DNA from: Geothrix sp.
GTDB taxonomy: Bacteria > Acidobacteriota > Holophagae > Holophagales > Holophagaceae
Direction of reading: 5' to 3'
Length of the DNA stretch: 34,441 nucleotides
Assembly: GCA_030681515.1 (NCBI GenBank)
Contig: JAUXSE010000048.1
Coordinates: forward strand, 1-34,441
Position 1 is the first letter of the stretch. The number at the start of each line of letters is the position of its first letter. Position numbers and translations under genes: made by a program. The notes beneath the pieces were generated by a model. That model did not search any database and was not told the origin of the DNA. It saw only the letters and a program-made list of their open reading frames with translations. Shown here piece by piece: positions 11,944 to 19,474 of this stretch.

Positions 11944-12462
11944 ATGTTTTTATCTTTGTTGCTTGCTCTGGCAGTCCAATTGCCCCAACAACCTCCCAAG
12001 CAGCCAGTTAAAATTCTGACCATTATGGGAAAAACCTTATCAATGGGTGGACCATTGAAATTTGATGAAATGGGCATTTGCTTTGTTGGGGAAGAGAACT
12101 CAAGAAAGGATGAGGTGGACTCTTACGATGGAATAGATTTTAAGATTGATTCAAGCTATTGGGAGATGCTTAAGAAAAACAGAATTGAAGCTGATGCCAT
12201 ATCGCACGTTAAAGTTGAGAATGGTAAAATTTATCATGATGGTAATTTGATTGATTTTGATCTGGTAAAAATAAAATGGGTTAACAAAGCTATATTTTGG
12301 CAAGATTGGGTAGTGGCAATAGGTTTAACTTCAAAAGAAGAAGCGGGGCTAAATAACCCAGAGCCTAGGGAGTTGATTTACTACAACTGGAAGACCCACA
12401 AGGGCGGATCTGTCTACTTGGTCAACAAGATGTTGCCGGAATTCAGAATTCTCACCAAATAG
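11944..12462 (+). CDS. Putative exported immunity protein for the Rhs toxin
   Basis: This 172-residue protein belongs to no family I recognise. It opens with a short signal-like hydrophobic stretch (MFLSLLLALAVQ), so it probably acts in the periplasm or envelope. The mature part is rich in Lys, Asp, Ile and Tyr. It starts 22 bases after the rhs stop with a good ribosome site (AAGGAG at 11933-11938). It is by far the most AT-rich gene here; for example 12241-12300 contains only 16 G/C in 60 bases. Position, size, composition and downstream placement are those of an immunity gene partnered to an Rhs tail. If it is exported, the toxin would be expected to act outside the cytoplasm. The role is inferred from context only. 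Confidence 0.65.
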   Translation: MFLSLLLALAVQLPQQPPKQPVKILTIMGKTLSMGGPLKFDEMGICFVGEENSRKDEVDSYDGIDFKIDSSYWEMLKKNRIEADAISHVKVENGKIYHDGNLIDFDLVKIKWVNKAIFWQDWVVAIGLTSKEEAGLNNPEPRELIYYNWKTHKGGSVYLVNKMLPEFRILTK

Positions 12463-12763
12463 TGCAAACCGCTGGCATGGCGGCAAAAGCCCGCCGTTGC
12501 TATATCTAGGCATGGTACATTCGTGGAGCGCAGGTGTGGAGATGCGCCAGGAAGTGCAACACATGAGGCCGGAAAGGCTGATCATTGCTGGGTTTCCAGT
12601 GTGCCAATAGCGTGGTGCGTTCCCGTTGGAATGAAGTGGAAGCCGCCTTCGGCGGCGGCAATGCTGAGCGCCCAACGCCGTTCATCGCCTGAGGGAGTGG
12701 CACATCCAATCCCCGCCATCCGCGTCGGTCGGCCGACTGCGCAGATTCGATAATTCGAATAGT
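12463..12763 (+). other. Intergenic spacer between immunity gene and IS element
   Basis: No convincing gene is seen. The spacer holds a small hairpin just after the immunity stop (12479-12495: GGCGGC, AAAA, then GCCCGCC with one bulge) that could end transcription. A second hairpin is at 12642-12656 (GCCGCC, TTC, GGCGGC), and an A/T-rich palindromic patch (ATTCGAAT) abuts the IS left end. A 76-codon open frame at 12523-12753 has no family features or ribosome site. GC is higher than in the immunity gene, so the AT-rich cassette ends near 12465. Confidence 0.5.
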
Positions 12764-12784
12764 GGGTAGCCGGTTAGCTCCTCC
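12764..12784 (+). repeat. Left terminal inverted repeat of the IS1595 element
   Basis: These 21 bases are the exact reverse complement of 13801-13821. Confidence 0.92.
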
Positions 12785-12798
12785 CGCCCCAAGATGTT

Positions 12799-13791
12799 GT
12801 GGTGAGCGGCTCTGGTGACAGCCCCAACGAAGTCGGACCGCCCCCTCTGGTGGCTGGGCGAGATTATCCTCGCACCTACCGTGAGTTCGTGACGATGTTC
12901 CCGGACCAGGATGCGTGCCTCACCTTCATTCAGCATCTCCGATGGCCAGGGGGCTATGTTTGCCCTGAATGCGATTCGCGGACGGAACCCTGGCGGCAAA
13001 CTCGAGGCCGTCTTGTGTGCCCGGAGTGCCGTCATCAGGGAAGCACAACGGCAGGAACGATCTTCGATAAGACGAGAACCCCGCTGACGGTATGGTTCGA
13101 GGCGGCCTGGCACCTGACTACGGCCAAAAATGGCCTTTCCGCTAAAACCCTGGAGCGCACGCTCGGAGTCCGGTATCGCGTGGCCTGGACCATGCTCCAG
13201 CGATTTCGGGTCGCCATGGTTCGCGCGGACCGCAGCCGCCTTTCGGGGTGTGTCGAGGTTGACGAAACCATGGTCGGGGGCGTCAAACAGGGTGGGAAGA
13301 AGGGACGAGGAAGCACGAAAAGTGTCCTGGTCATTGCGGTCGAGGTGTTGGAGCCGAAGGGTTTCGGGCGTGTGCGGATGCGCCACATCCCCGATGCCTC
13401 TGGCGGAAGCCTGCTTCCATTTATCAAGGACACCATCACCCCTGGGGCGATCGTTCACACGGATGGATGGCGTGGCTACGACGGCCTGGAAGCCGGGGGC
13501 TACACTCACCGGAAAACGGTGATCGCGACCTCGAACGATCCGGCTCATGTCGTCATGCCTGCTGTTCACCGGGTCGCAAGCCTCCTCATGCGCTGGATCC
13601 TGGGCACCCACCAGGGTTCGATGAGGCCGGAGCACCTCCAAGGCTATCTGGAGGAGTTCACTTTCAGGTTCAACCGGAGAACCTCCCGGAGCCGTGGCCT
13701 AGTTTTCCGCCGCCTTCTGGAACAGCTCGTCGTGACTGCGCCGGTGACGGAAGCTCAAGTGGTCCATGGAAAACACTGGCGACCCCAATAG
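12799..13791 (+). CDS. IS1595 family transposase
   Basis: The 330-residue DDE-type (ISXO2-like) transposase has an N-terminal zinc ribbon with two CPEC pairs (CPECDSR and CPECRHQ), then TIFDKTRTPLTVWF, the first catalytic Asp in VEVDETMVGG, the second in IVHTDGWRGY, and the C-terminal HRVASLLMRWILGTHQGS plus EEFTFRFNRRTSRSRG typical of IS1595 transposases. The start is taken as GTG 12799, with GTG 12802 as an alternative. The left terminal repeat ends only 14 bases upstream, so the promoter must overlap the IS end. The frame is intact with all expected motifs, so the element could be active. Confidence 0.93.
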   Translation: MVSGSGDSPNEVGPPPLVAGRDYPRTYREFVTMFPDQDACLTFIQHLRWPGGYVCPECDSRTEPWRQTRGRLVCPECRHQGSTTAGTIFDKTRTPLTVWFEAAWHLTTAKNGLSAKTLERTLGVRYRVAWTMLQRFRVAMVRADRSRLSGCVEVDETMVGGVKQGGKKGRGSTKSVLVIAVEVLEPKGFGRVRMRHIPDASGGSLLPFIKDTITPGAIVHTDGWRGYDGLEAGGYTHRKTVIATSNDPAHVVMPAVHRVASLLMRWILGTHQGSMRPEHLQGYLEEFTFRFNRRTSRSRGLVFRRLLEQLVVTAPVTEAQVVHGKHWRPQ

Positions 13792-13800
13792 GTTGTGGGT

Positions 13801-13821
13801 GGAGGAGCTAACCGGCTACCC
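13801..13821 (+). repeat. Right terminal inverted repeat of the IS1595 element
   Basis: This is a perfect 21-bp reverse complement of 12764-12784, nine bases after the transposase stop. A 10-bp fragment of the same end sequence is repeated at 13859-13868. Confidence 0.92.
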
Positions 13822-13939
13822 CCTTAAAATTATTTCCGCCTAAGCTCTAAAATCCAATGGCTACCCACGTGAAATAACGAAGAGCCAAAGAAATGATCTT
13901 GATCGGAGTTCATCGGTGGTTCAAAATGCTTTTCCTTCC

Positions 13940-13963
13940 GAGTGAAACCGCCAGGTTTCACTC
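13940..13963 (-). terminator. 10-bp perfect hairpin at the end of the response regulator gene
   Basis: GAGTGAAACC, a four-base loop and GGTTTCACTC form a perfect stem that includes the TGA stop (13958-13960) of the minus-strand regulator gene. There is no T-run after it in either direction, so it is a terminator-like or mRNA-stabilising stem rather than a textbook intrinsic terminator. Confidence 0.5.
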
Positions 13964-15478
13964 GCCATCCTGTCCCCGCATACTCGCCGGGATGGAATAT
14001 CCATCGGCCTTGTACTCGTTGATCTTGTTGCGCACGGTGCGGAGGGCGATGTCGAGTTTTTCGGCGCAGTGGGTGCGGTTGCCCTTGAGGGCGCTCAGGG
14101 TGGAGAGCAGCCAGAAGCGTTCGAGGTCGGGCAGGCTGATGCCCAGGGGCAGCACCACGGGGGTGCCCATGGGCATGCCCACCAGGGGCTTCCGGTGGTC
14201 CGCCACCACGGTGCCGGAGGGCACCGCGCCAGCCTCGCGCCGGGCCGCGACGGGCGCGGTGCTGGGCGCCCAGGCTTCGAGCTGAAGGCTTTCCGGCGGA
14301 TCCGCGGGCAGGTCGTCGAAGGCGTCGGCGGGCAGCAGCCAGCGGAGATCCTTCTGGCTGAGGCGGCGGCCCTGGTTGAGCACCACGCAGCGCTGGATGA
14401 CGTTCTCCAGCTCGCGGATGTTGCCGGCCCAGGGGTGGCGCGTCAGGGCGGCGAAGAAGCTGGGGACCAGTTCGGGCACGGGCCGATCGTTCTCGCGGGC
14501 GTAGCGCTCGGCGAAGTGCGAGGCCAGGAGGCTCAGGTCGCCCGGCCGGTCGCGCAGGGGCGGCAGATCCAGGGGGATGACGTTCAGGCGGTAGTAGAGA
14601 TCCTCGCGGAACCGTCCGGCCTTCACCTCGGCCTGAAGGTCGCGGTTGGTCAGCGCGATGAGGCGGACATCCACCGGGATGGGCTTGCTGCCGCCCAGCC
14701 GGTCCACGGTGCGCTCCTGGAGCACGCGCAGCAGCTTGCCCTGAAGGGCCAGGGGCAGTTCGCCGACCTCGTCCAGCACGAGGGTGCCGCCGTCGGCCTG
14801 TTCGAAACGGCCGAGCTTCATGCCCGTGGCCCCGGTGAAGGCGCCCTTCTCGTAGCCGAACAGTTCGGATTCCAGGAGGTTCTCGGGAATGGCGGCGCAG
14901 TTGATGGCCACGAAGGCGCCGTTCCGGCGGGGGCTGGAGCCGTGGATGAGCTTGGCCAGCAGTTCCTTGCCCGTGCCGCTTTCGGCCTGGATGAGGATGG
15001 TGGCGCGGCTGTCCGCGGCGCGGCGAGCCAGGGCGAGCGTCTCGCCCAGGACCGGATCCTGGGTGAGGATCACGGGGGCTTCGGAAGGCTCCTGGGCCTT
15101 GAGATGGCCCTCGGATTTCAGCGCCTTGTTCAAGGCGGTGGTGAGCTCGTCGGGGCTGAAGGGCTTGGACAGGAAGTCGAAGGCGCCAAGGCGCATGGCC
15201 TCCCGGGCGGATTCCAGGCTGCCGAAGGCGGTGATGAGCAGCACGGGCAGGCCAGGATCCACGGCCTTCAGGCGGGCGGTGAGCTGCAGGCCGTCCATGC
15301 CGGGCATGCGCAGATCGGTGACCACGGCATCGTAGGCGCCGGGCCGCACCATGCGCAGGGCCTCCTCGCCGCCGCGGGCCTGCTCCGTGAAGAAGCCGGA
15401 GCGTTTGAGGCTCAGGGCCATGCCATCCCGCATTCCGGGATCATCGTCCACCACCAGCACCCGAAGGGGAGTCGCCAT
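13958..15478 (-). CDS. Sigma54-dependent response regulator (NtrC/AtoC/FlrC type)
   Basis: This 506-residue two-component activator has an N-terminal receiver domain (VLVVDDDPGMRD; phospho-acceptor Asp in AVVTDLRMPGMDG; Lys in FDFLSKPFSPDE). The AAA+ sigma54-interaction domain shows Walker A AESGTGKELLAK, the GAFTGA loop in GYEKGAFTGATGMKLG, Walker B GTLVLDEVGELP and the arginine-finger region FREDLYYRLNVIPL. A Pro/Ala-rich linker precedes a Fis-type helix-turn-helix (LSALKGNRTHCAEKLDIALR). The HTH resembles FlrC/FlbD flagellar regulators, but no flagellar gene or partner histidine kinase lies in the window, so the target is unknown. It starts 39 bases after the mini-activator gene and is probably the last gene of the operon. 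Confidence 0.93.
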   Translation of the reverse strand: MATPLRVLVVDDDPGMRDGMALSLKRSGFFTEQARGGEEALRMVRPGAYDAVVTDLRMPGMDGLQLTARLKAVDPGLPVLLITAFGSLESAREAMRLGAFDFLSKPFSPDELTTALNKALKSEGHLKAQEPSEAPVILTQDPVLGETLALARRAADSRATILIQAESGTGKELLAKLIHGSSPRRNGAFVAINCAAIPENLLESELFGYEKGAFTGATGMKLGRFEQADGGTLVLDEVGELPLALQGKLLRVLQERTVDRLGGSKPIPVDVRLIALTNRDLQAEVKAGRFREDLYYRLNVIPLDLPPLRDRPGDLSLLASHFAERYARENDRPVPELVPSFFAALTRHPWAGNIRELENVIQRCVVLNQGRRLSQKDLRWLLPADAFDDLPADPPESLQLEAWAPSTAPVAARREAGAVPSGTVVADHRKPLVGMPMGTPVVLPLGISLPDLERFWLLSTLSALKGNRTHCAEKLDIALRTVRNKINEYKADGYSIPASMRGQDGE

Positions 15479-15517
15479 AGCTGAGCATCCATGCGGCCAG
15501 GGCGGCCGCTCCCTCCG

Positions 15518-16237
15518 TTATCGGATCCCGGGATCGGGACTGGAGTTTTGTGCGGGGAGGCGTTTTTTGACCCGCTGGGGCAGGTCGCCCGCGGCGGGCT
15601 CCCCGCGCACGGGATCCCCGTGGCGGCGGATGAGCAGGTAGAGCTGGCGGCGGCTCACCCCCAGGCGCCGGGCGGCTTCCACCCGGTTGCCGTAGGCGCG
15701 CCGGAGGGCCTGGTGCAACAGGAACTTTTCGAGCTGGTGGAGGTTGGAGGCCAGATCCTCGGCGTCGAAGCGGGGGGAACCGGCGGGCTCGGAAGCGGGC
15801 ATCTGGCCCAGCAGCTTCCAGCGCCACAGGCGGTTGCGCAGTTCCCGCAGGTTGCCGGGGCAGGGCAGGGCGGCCAGGGCGGGGGGCAGCGCGGCGGCGA
15901 TGCCCTCTTCCACGGCCATCGCCGCGAGGATCGCGGGGATGCGGGCGGGCTCCTCGTCGAGACCCGGCAGCCGGAGGACGAGGCAGTCCAGCGATCCGGG
16001 CGCGGCGGTTCGGGTGGCCACTACGCCCCGGGGATGGGCGGCGAGCCAGGCTCCGGCTGCTTCCGCGTCCACGGCGTCCGTCCAAGGGACGCCGCGTCGC
16101 GCCGCGAGATCTTCCGCCAGGGTCGAGACCCCCGAGCCGGTGGGACCGCAGATCCACAGGGCCTCGGGCCGGGCCAGCAGCTCATCCAGGTGAGCGCCCC
16201 ACTGGGCGCAGCCCGGGAGGAGGGCCAGGGGGATCAC
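15518..16237 (-). CDS. Miniature sigma54-activator-like protein with degenerate P-loop and Fis HTH
   Basis: This 239-residue protein looks like an NtrC-type activator with most of its core deleted. The P-loop-like GPTGSGVST has Val in place of the Walker A lysine. The GAFTGA loop and a recognisable Walker B are absent. LRLPGLDEEPARIPAILAAM corresponds to the LPPLRERxxDIPLL region, LPCPGNLRELRNRLWRW to PWPGNVRELRN, and the C-terminus is an intact Fis-type HTH (ALRRAYGNRVEAARRLGVSR). It is thus unlikely to hydrolyse ATP or contact sigma54, but could bind DNA or pair with the full regulator encoded next door. The start is GTG 16237, four bases after the HlyIII stop, with GGGAAG seven bases upstream. 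Function is inferred. Confidence 0.75.
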   Translation of the reverse strand: MIPLALLPGCAQWGAHLDELLARPEALWICGPTGSGVSTLAEDLAARRGVPWTDAVDAEAAGAWLAAHPRGVVATRTAAPGSLDCLVLRLPGLDEEPARIPAILAAMAVEEGIAAALPPALAALPCPGNLRELRNRLWRWKLLGQMPASEPAGSPRFDAEDLASNLHQLEKFLLHQALRRAYGNRVEAARRLGVSRRQLYLLIRRHGDPVRGEPAAGDLPQRVKKRLPAQNSSPDPGIR

Positions 16238-16241
16238 CTTC

Positions 16242-17027
16242 CTACTTCCCCGGGATCACGTGGAAGAGCACGGCGAACACATGGCAGGCGCTGCCGGCCA
16301 CCACGAAGAGGTGCCAGAGGGCGTGGTGGAAGGGCAGTTTTTCCAGGCTGTAGACGGCGGCGCCCACGCTGTAGAAGACCCCCCCCCCGAAGAGCCACAG
16401 GAGGCCGTGGGGGGACAGGATCTGTCCGATGGGTACGCCGGCGGCGAGGCCCGCCAAGAGAGGAATGGCGATGATCCAGCCCATGAGCAGGTAGATGACC
16501 GTCGAGACCCAGCCCATGCGTTTCACGAACCTGGGATTCAGGCCCGGTTTTCCGGGCAGGGTATGCAGGTGGTCCAGCGGGGCGGGGCGGAAGGCCTCGT
16601 GGGCGAGGCGGCCGTAGAAGATGCCCTTGAAGGTGATGCCGAGCGCGGCCAGACCCCAGGCGAGGCCGAACAGGGCCCACCCCCAGCCGGGATGTGTCCG
16701 GCTCAGGGTGGAGAGGCAGAAGGGCGTGTAGGTCCCGGCGATGAGCATGAAGATGGCCGAGTGGTCGAAGACCTTGAAGACCAGCTTCACCTTCGGTCCC
16801 CGGAAGGCGTGGTACAGCGTGGACATGAGGTAGAGCAGGATCAGCGTGGATCCGAAGATGGCCGCGCCCACCACGTCCCGGGCCGTGCCGCGCTGGGCGG
16901 CGAACACGACCATGAGGACCAGGCCCGCGATGGACAGGGCCAGGCCCAGGCCGTGCGTGAGGCTGTTGGCCAGTTCCTCGCGGGGCGTCTGGGGGGTGGA
17001 TCCGTGGATGGAAGCCAGGCGGGACAT
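16242..17027 (-). CDS. Hemolysin III / PAQR family membrane protein
   Basis: This 261-residue integral membrane protein belongs to the HlyIII (YqfA, PAQR-like) family, linked to membrane homeostasis and, in some members, pore formation. Characteristic motifs are EELANSLTHGLGL near the N-terminus, LYLMSTLYHAF, KVFDHSAIFMLIAGTYTPF and the C-terminal HALWHLFVVAGSACHVFAVL. The metal-site histidines are all present. Seven membrane segments are expected. It is about 40 residues longer than typical 215-220-residue members because of an extended loop after the fourth helix (from GRLAHEAFRPAP to VKRMGWV). It starts 27 bases after the S9 peptidase stop and is followed after four bases by the mini-activator gene, so it is mid-operon. 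Confidence 0.92.
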   Translation of the reverse strand: MSRLASIHGSTPQTPREELANSLTHGLGLALSIAGLVLMVVFAAQRGTARDVVGAAIFGSTLILLYLMSTLYHAFRGPKVKLVFKVFDHSAIFMLIAGTYTPFCLSTLSRTHPGWGWALFGLAWGLAALGITFKGIFYGRLAHEAFRPAPLDHLHTLPGKPGLNPRFVKRMGWVSTVIYLLMGWIIAIPLLAGLAAGVPIGQILSPHGLLWLFGGGVFYSVGAAVYSLEKLPFHHALWHLFVVAGSACHVFAVLFHVIPGK

Positions 17028-17054
17028 GGCACCCAGGATGACAGATCCGAGGGC

Positions 17055-19415
17055 CTACTTCAGGTGCCTGTCGAACCAGTGGATCATTTCCCACAGGGTG
17101 TGCTCGATGGATTCGCGGGCGATGTAGCCGTGGCTTTCCAGTGGCAGGGTGACGTAGCGGACCGTCTGGCCATTGCCCTTGAGGGCCATGTAGAGGCGCT
17201 CGCTCTGGAGCGGGAAGGTGCCCTGGTTGTTGTCCGCCTCGCCGTGGATGAGCAGGATCGGCGCGTTGAATTTGTTCGCCGCCATGAAGGGCGACACCCT
17301 GAGGTACATGTCCGGCGCCTCCCACAGCGTGCGGCGCTCGCTCTGGAAGCCGAAGGGCGTGAGCGTGCGGTTGTAGGCGCCGCTGCGGGCGATGCCGGCC
17401 TTGAAGAGCGTGGAGTGCGCCAGCAGGTTCGCCGTCATGAAGGCGCCGTAGCTGTGGCCGCCCACGCCCACGCGCCGGGGGTCAATGACGCCCAGCTCGT
17501 CGGCCTTGTCTATGGCCGCCTTGGCGCTGGCGACGACCTGATCGAGGAAGGTGTCATTCACGGTCTTGGGATCGCCCACCACGGGCATGGTGGTGTTATC
17601 GAGCACCACGTAGCCCGAAAGCAGAAAGAACAGGTGCGACATGCCGTTGATGGCCGTGAAGCGGTTCGTGGAGCCGCTCACCTGGCCGGCGGTGGCGGCG
17701 TCCGAGAACTCCAGCGGATAGGCCCAGATCACGGCGGGGCGGCGCTCGCCGGCCCTGTAGTCCGGCGGCAGGTACATCGTGAAGCTCAGGGCGACGCCAT
17801 CGGGCCGCGTGTACTTCACGAGCTTCTTCTGAATCTTCCGCAGCTCGGGCAATGGATCGGTGAAGGCCGTCAGAGCCTTGGTTCCAGAACCGTGCAGCAC
17901 ATAGTTCGGCGCCTCGCTGGGACTTTCCCGGCGAGTGATGAAGCGGCCGTCCGGCAGCAGGGCCACCGGGGATTCGTAGGCGCCTTCGCCGCAGTGGAAC
18001 CGGCGCCCGGTCTTCAGCGTCGCGGGATCGAAGCGGTCGAGGAAAGGGCGGTCGCCTTCCGGCGTCGCGCCCGCGCCCACCAGGAACAGGGATCCGTCCG
18101 CTTGGCGCAGGGCCGTGTGGCCGTTGGGAAGGAGCCTCGATTGGAAGGTGCCGGGATCCCGGTAGCGGTCGTTGCTGCTGAGGTCGAAGGCGAGGCGCGC
18201 CCCGGCGGGTTTCGAGGGATCCAGCAGCCAGGTGCGGATCCAGCGGCGGTCCCGTTCGTATTCGCGCGCCACGGCCAGGTCGCCGCGCTCGCCCCACTCC
18301 AGCCCCATCAGGCGGGCCTTGAGGCGGATCAATTCCGAGGGCGTGGCGGTGAAGGGCGCCGGCTGCATCAGGACCCGGTCGCGGAAGTCCGCCTTGCGCT
18401 TCGGATCGCCGCCATCCAGGGCCTCGGCCCACACGAGGGTCGCGGGTTCCGTGGGGCGCCAGTGGAGGCGGCGGGGGCCGGTGCGCACGCCTTCGAGGGG
18501 GATGCCCTCGGCCAGGGGCAGGTCGGCGGCGGTGTGGACGAGGAGGCCGGAGCGGTCCCAGACCTCCTCGCGCACCGGGAACTGGGAGGCGGGCACCAGG
18601 TAGGAGAAGGGGCGCTGGAGGCGGGCCACCAGCAGCAGCCGGCCATCCGGCGAGGGCTGGACGTTCGCGTAGAGACCCGGCTTGCCCACGGGCTTCACCG
18701 ACCCCGAGCCAAGATCCACGCGCACCAGCTGGGACTGGCCCAGGAATTCGAAGAGGGTTTCGTCCGGGGCGCCCTGGAGGAGATCCTGATGGGTGGGCGT
18801 GGGCGAGGCCTTGCCCTCGTTCTCCTGGATGCGGGGGCCGAGGGGCACTTCCGGCGCCCTGGGCGCCGGGCCCTGGTCCGCGGGCACGGCCTGGCACAGC
18901 AGTCCGCCGTCCGGCATCCAGTCGAGGGGGCTGCCCAGGACGGCATTGAGCTTCAGGTTCGGGATCCGATGGAGCTTTCCGGTGGCCGCTTCGCCGACCC
19001 ACAGTCCCGTGGCATCGGCGGTGGCGCCGGTCATCACGAAGCGCGAACCGTCCGGGGACCAGCGGGGCAGGCCCAGGATCACGCCCGGGGGCAGGGCGAT
19101 GGGCATCGCGCGGCCCTCCAGGCCCTGGATGGCCAGGCTTTTCAACCGCGGTGGCGCATGGGGCCCCCGGGTGCGGGGATTGAAGCGCAGGCCCGCGAGC
19201 CGGGCCATGGGCTGGGCCAGATCCCGGATGGCGGGGTGCCGATCGAAGTCCGCCAGCAGGAAGCGGTCCCCTTTCGGGCTGGCGATGAGGGAGGGTGTGC
19301 CGGGCGCGTCCAGGACTGCCTGGATGGCCTTCGGCGCCTTCTGGTAGGGCGTGGGCTGGGCCAAGAGGGCCAGGCCCACGCAGGGACTCAGGAAGGGCGC
19401 GAAGGCTCGCAGCAT
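17055..19415 (-). CDS. S9D glutamyl endopeptidase-like (prolyl oligopeptidase family) peptidase
   Basis: This exported serine peptidase has about 786 residues. From the ATG at 19415 it has a signal peptide (MLRAFAPFLSPCVGLALLAQ) and a GGGAG ribosome site at 19421-19425; an upstream in-frame ATG at 19454 has neither feature. The N-terminal half is a beta-propeller-like domain (SPDGSRFVMTG, WMPDGGLLCQ, SPDGRLLLVARL). The C-terminal alpha/beta-hydrolase has nucleophile Ser in GGHSYGAFMTAN, the acid in LIHGEADNNQGT and His in LPLESHGYIARES. The stretch IARSGAYNRTLTPFGFQ is characteristic of S9D glutamyl endopeptidases (as in plastid GEP). It probably degrades peptides in the periplasm or outside the cell and leads the four-gene operon. 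Confidence 0.92.
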   Translation of the reverse strand: MLRAFAPFLSPCVGLALLAQPTPYQKAPKAIQAVLDAPGTPSLIASPKGDRFLLADFDRHPAIRDLAQPMARLAGLRFNPRTRGPHAPPRLKSLAIQGLEGRAMPIALPPGVILGLPRWSPDGSRFVMTGATADATGLWVGEAATGKLHRIPNLKLNAVLGSPLDWMPDGGLLCQAVPADQGPAPRAPEVPLGPRIQENEGKASPTPTHQDLLQGAPDETLFEFLGQSQLVRVDLGSGSVKPVGKPGLYANVQPSPDGRLLLVARLQRPFSYLVPASQFPVREEVWDRSGLLVHTAADLPLAEGIPLEGVRTGPRRLHWRPTEPATLVWAEALDGGDPKRKADFRDRVLMQPAPFTATPSELIRLKARLMGLEWGERGDLAVAREYERDRRWIRTWLLDPSKPAGARLAFDLSSNDRYRDPGTFQSRLLPNGHTALRQADGSLFLVGAGATPEGDRPFLDRFDPATLKTGRRFHCGEGAYESPVALLPDGRFITRRESPSEAPNYVLHGSGTKALTAFTDPLPELRKIQKKLVKYTRPDGVALSFTMYLPPDYRAGERRPAVIWAYPLEFSDAATAGQVSGSTNRFTAINGMSHLFFLLSGYVVLDNTTMPVVGDPKTVNDTFLDQVVASAKAAIDKADELGVIDPRRVGVGGHSYGAFMTANLLAHSTLFKAGIARSGAYNRTLTPFGFQSERRTLWEAPDMYLRVSPFMAANKFNAPILLIHGEADNNQGTFPLQSERLYMALKGNGQTVRYVTLPLESHGYIARESIEHTLWEMIHWFDRHLK

Positions 19416-19439
19416 GAAGACTCCCGGGGAATGCCCCGG

Positions 19440-19445
19440 AGCATA
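19440..19445 (-). promoter_or_regulatory. Possible -10 box of the S9D peptidase operon
   Basis: TATGCT on the minus strand lies 24 bases before the peptidase ATG, in the 59-bp gap after sbcC. A weak TTCAGA about 19 bases further upstream could be the -35. A transcript from here would have a leader of about 18 bases carrying the GGGAG ribosome site. Confidence 0.35.
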
Positions 19446-19474
19446 CCACGCCATGCGATGTATTTCTGAATGGC

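Larger units (their letters stand above)
12764..13821 (+). mobile_element. IS1595-family insertion sequence
   Basis: The element is bounded by 21-bp perfect terminal inverted repeats, left at 12764-12784 (starts GGGTAGCCGG) and right at 13801-13821 (ends CCGGCTACCC), giving 1058 bp. It contains one transposase gene. No clear 8-bp target duplication is visible directly outside these ends. A partial extra copy of the outer end (GGCTACCCAC) occurs at 13859-13868, and the left end reads GTGGGTAGCC when extended two bases, so the right end may be rearranged. Confidence 0.88.

Noticed and set aside
12523..12753. 76-codon open frame between the immunity gene and the IS
   Set aside because: It has no ribosome site, no recognisable features, and composition consistent with non-coding spacer.
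16260..19469. 1069-codon plus-strand frame opposite hlyIII and the S9D peptidase
   Set aside because: It spans two real minus-strand genes and their gap and has no protein-family features.
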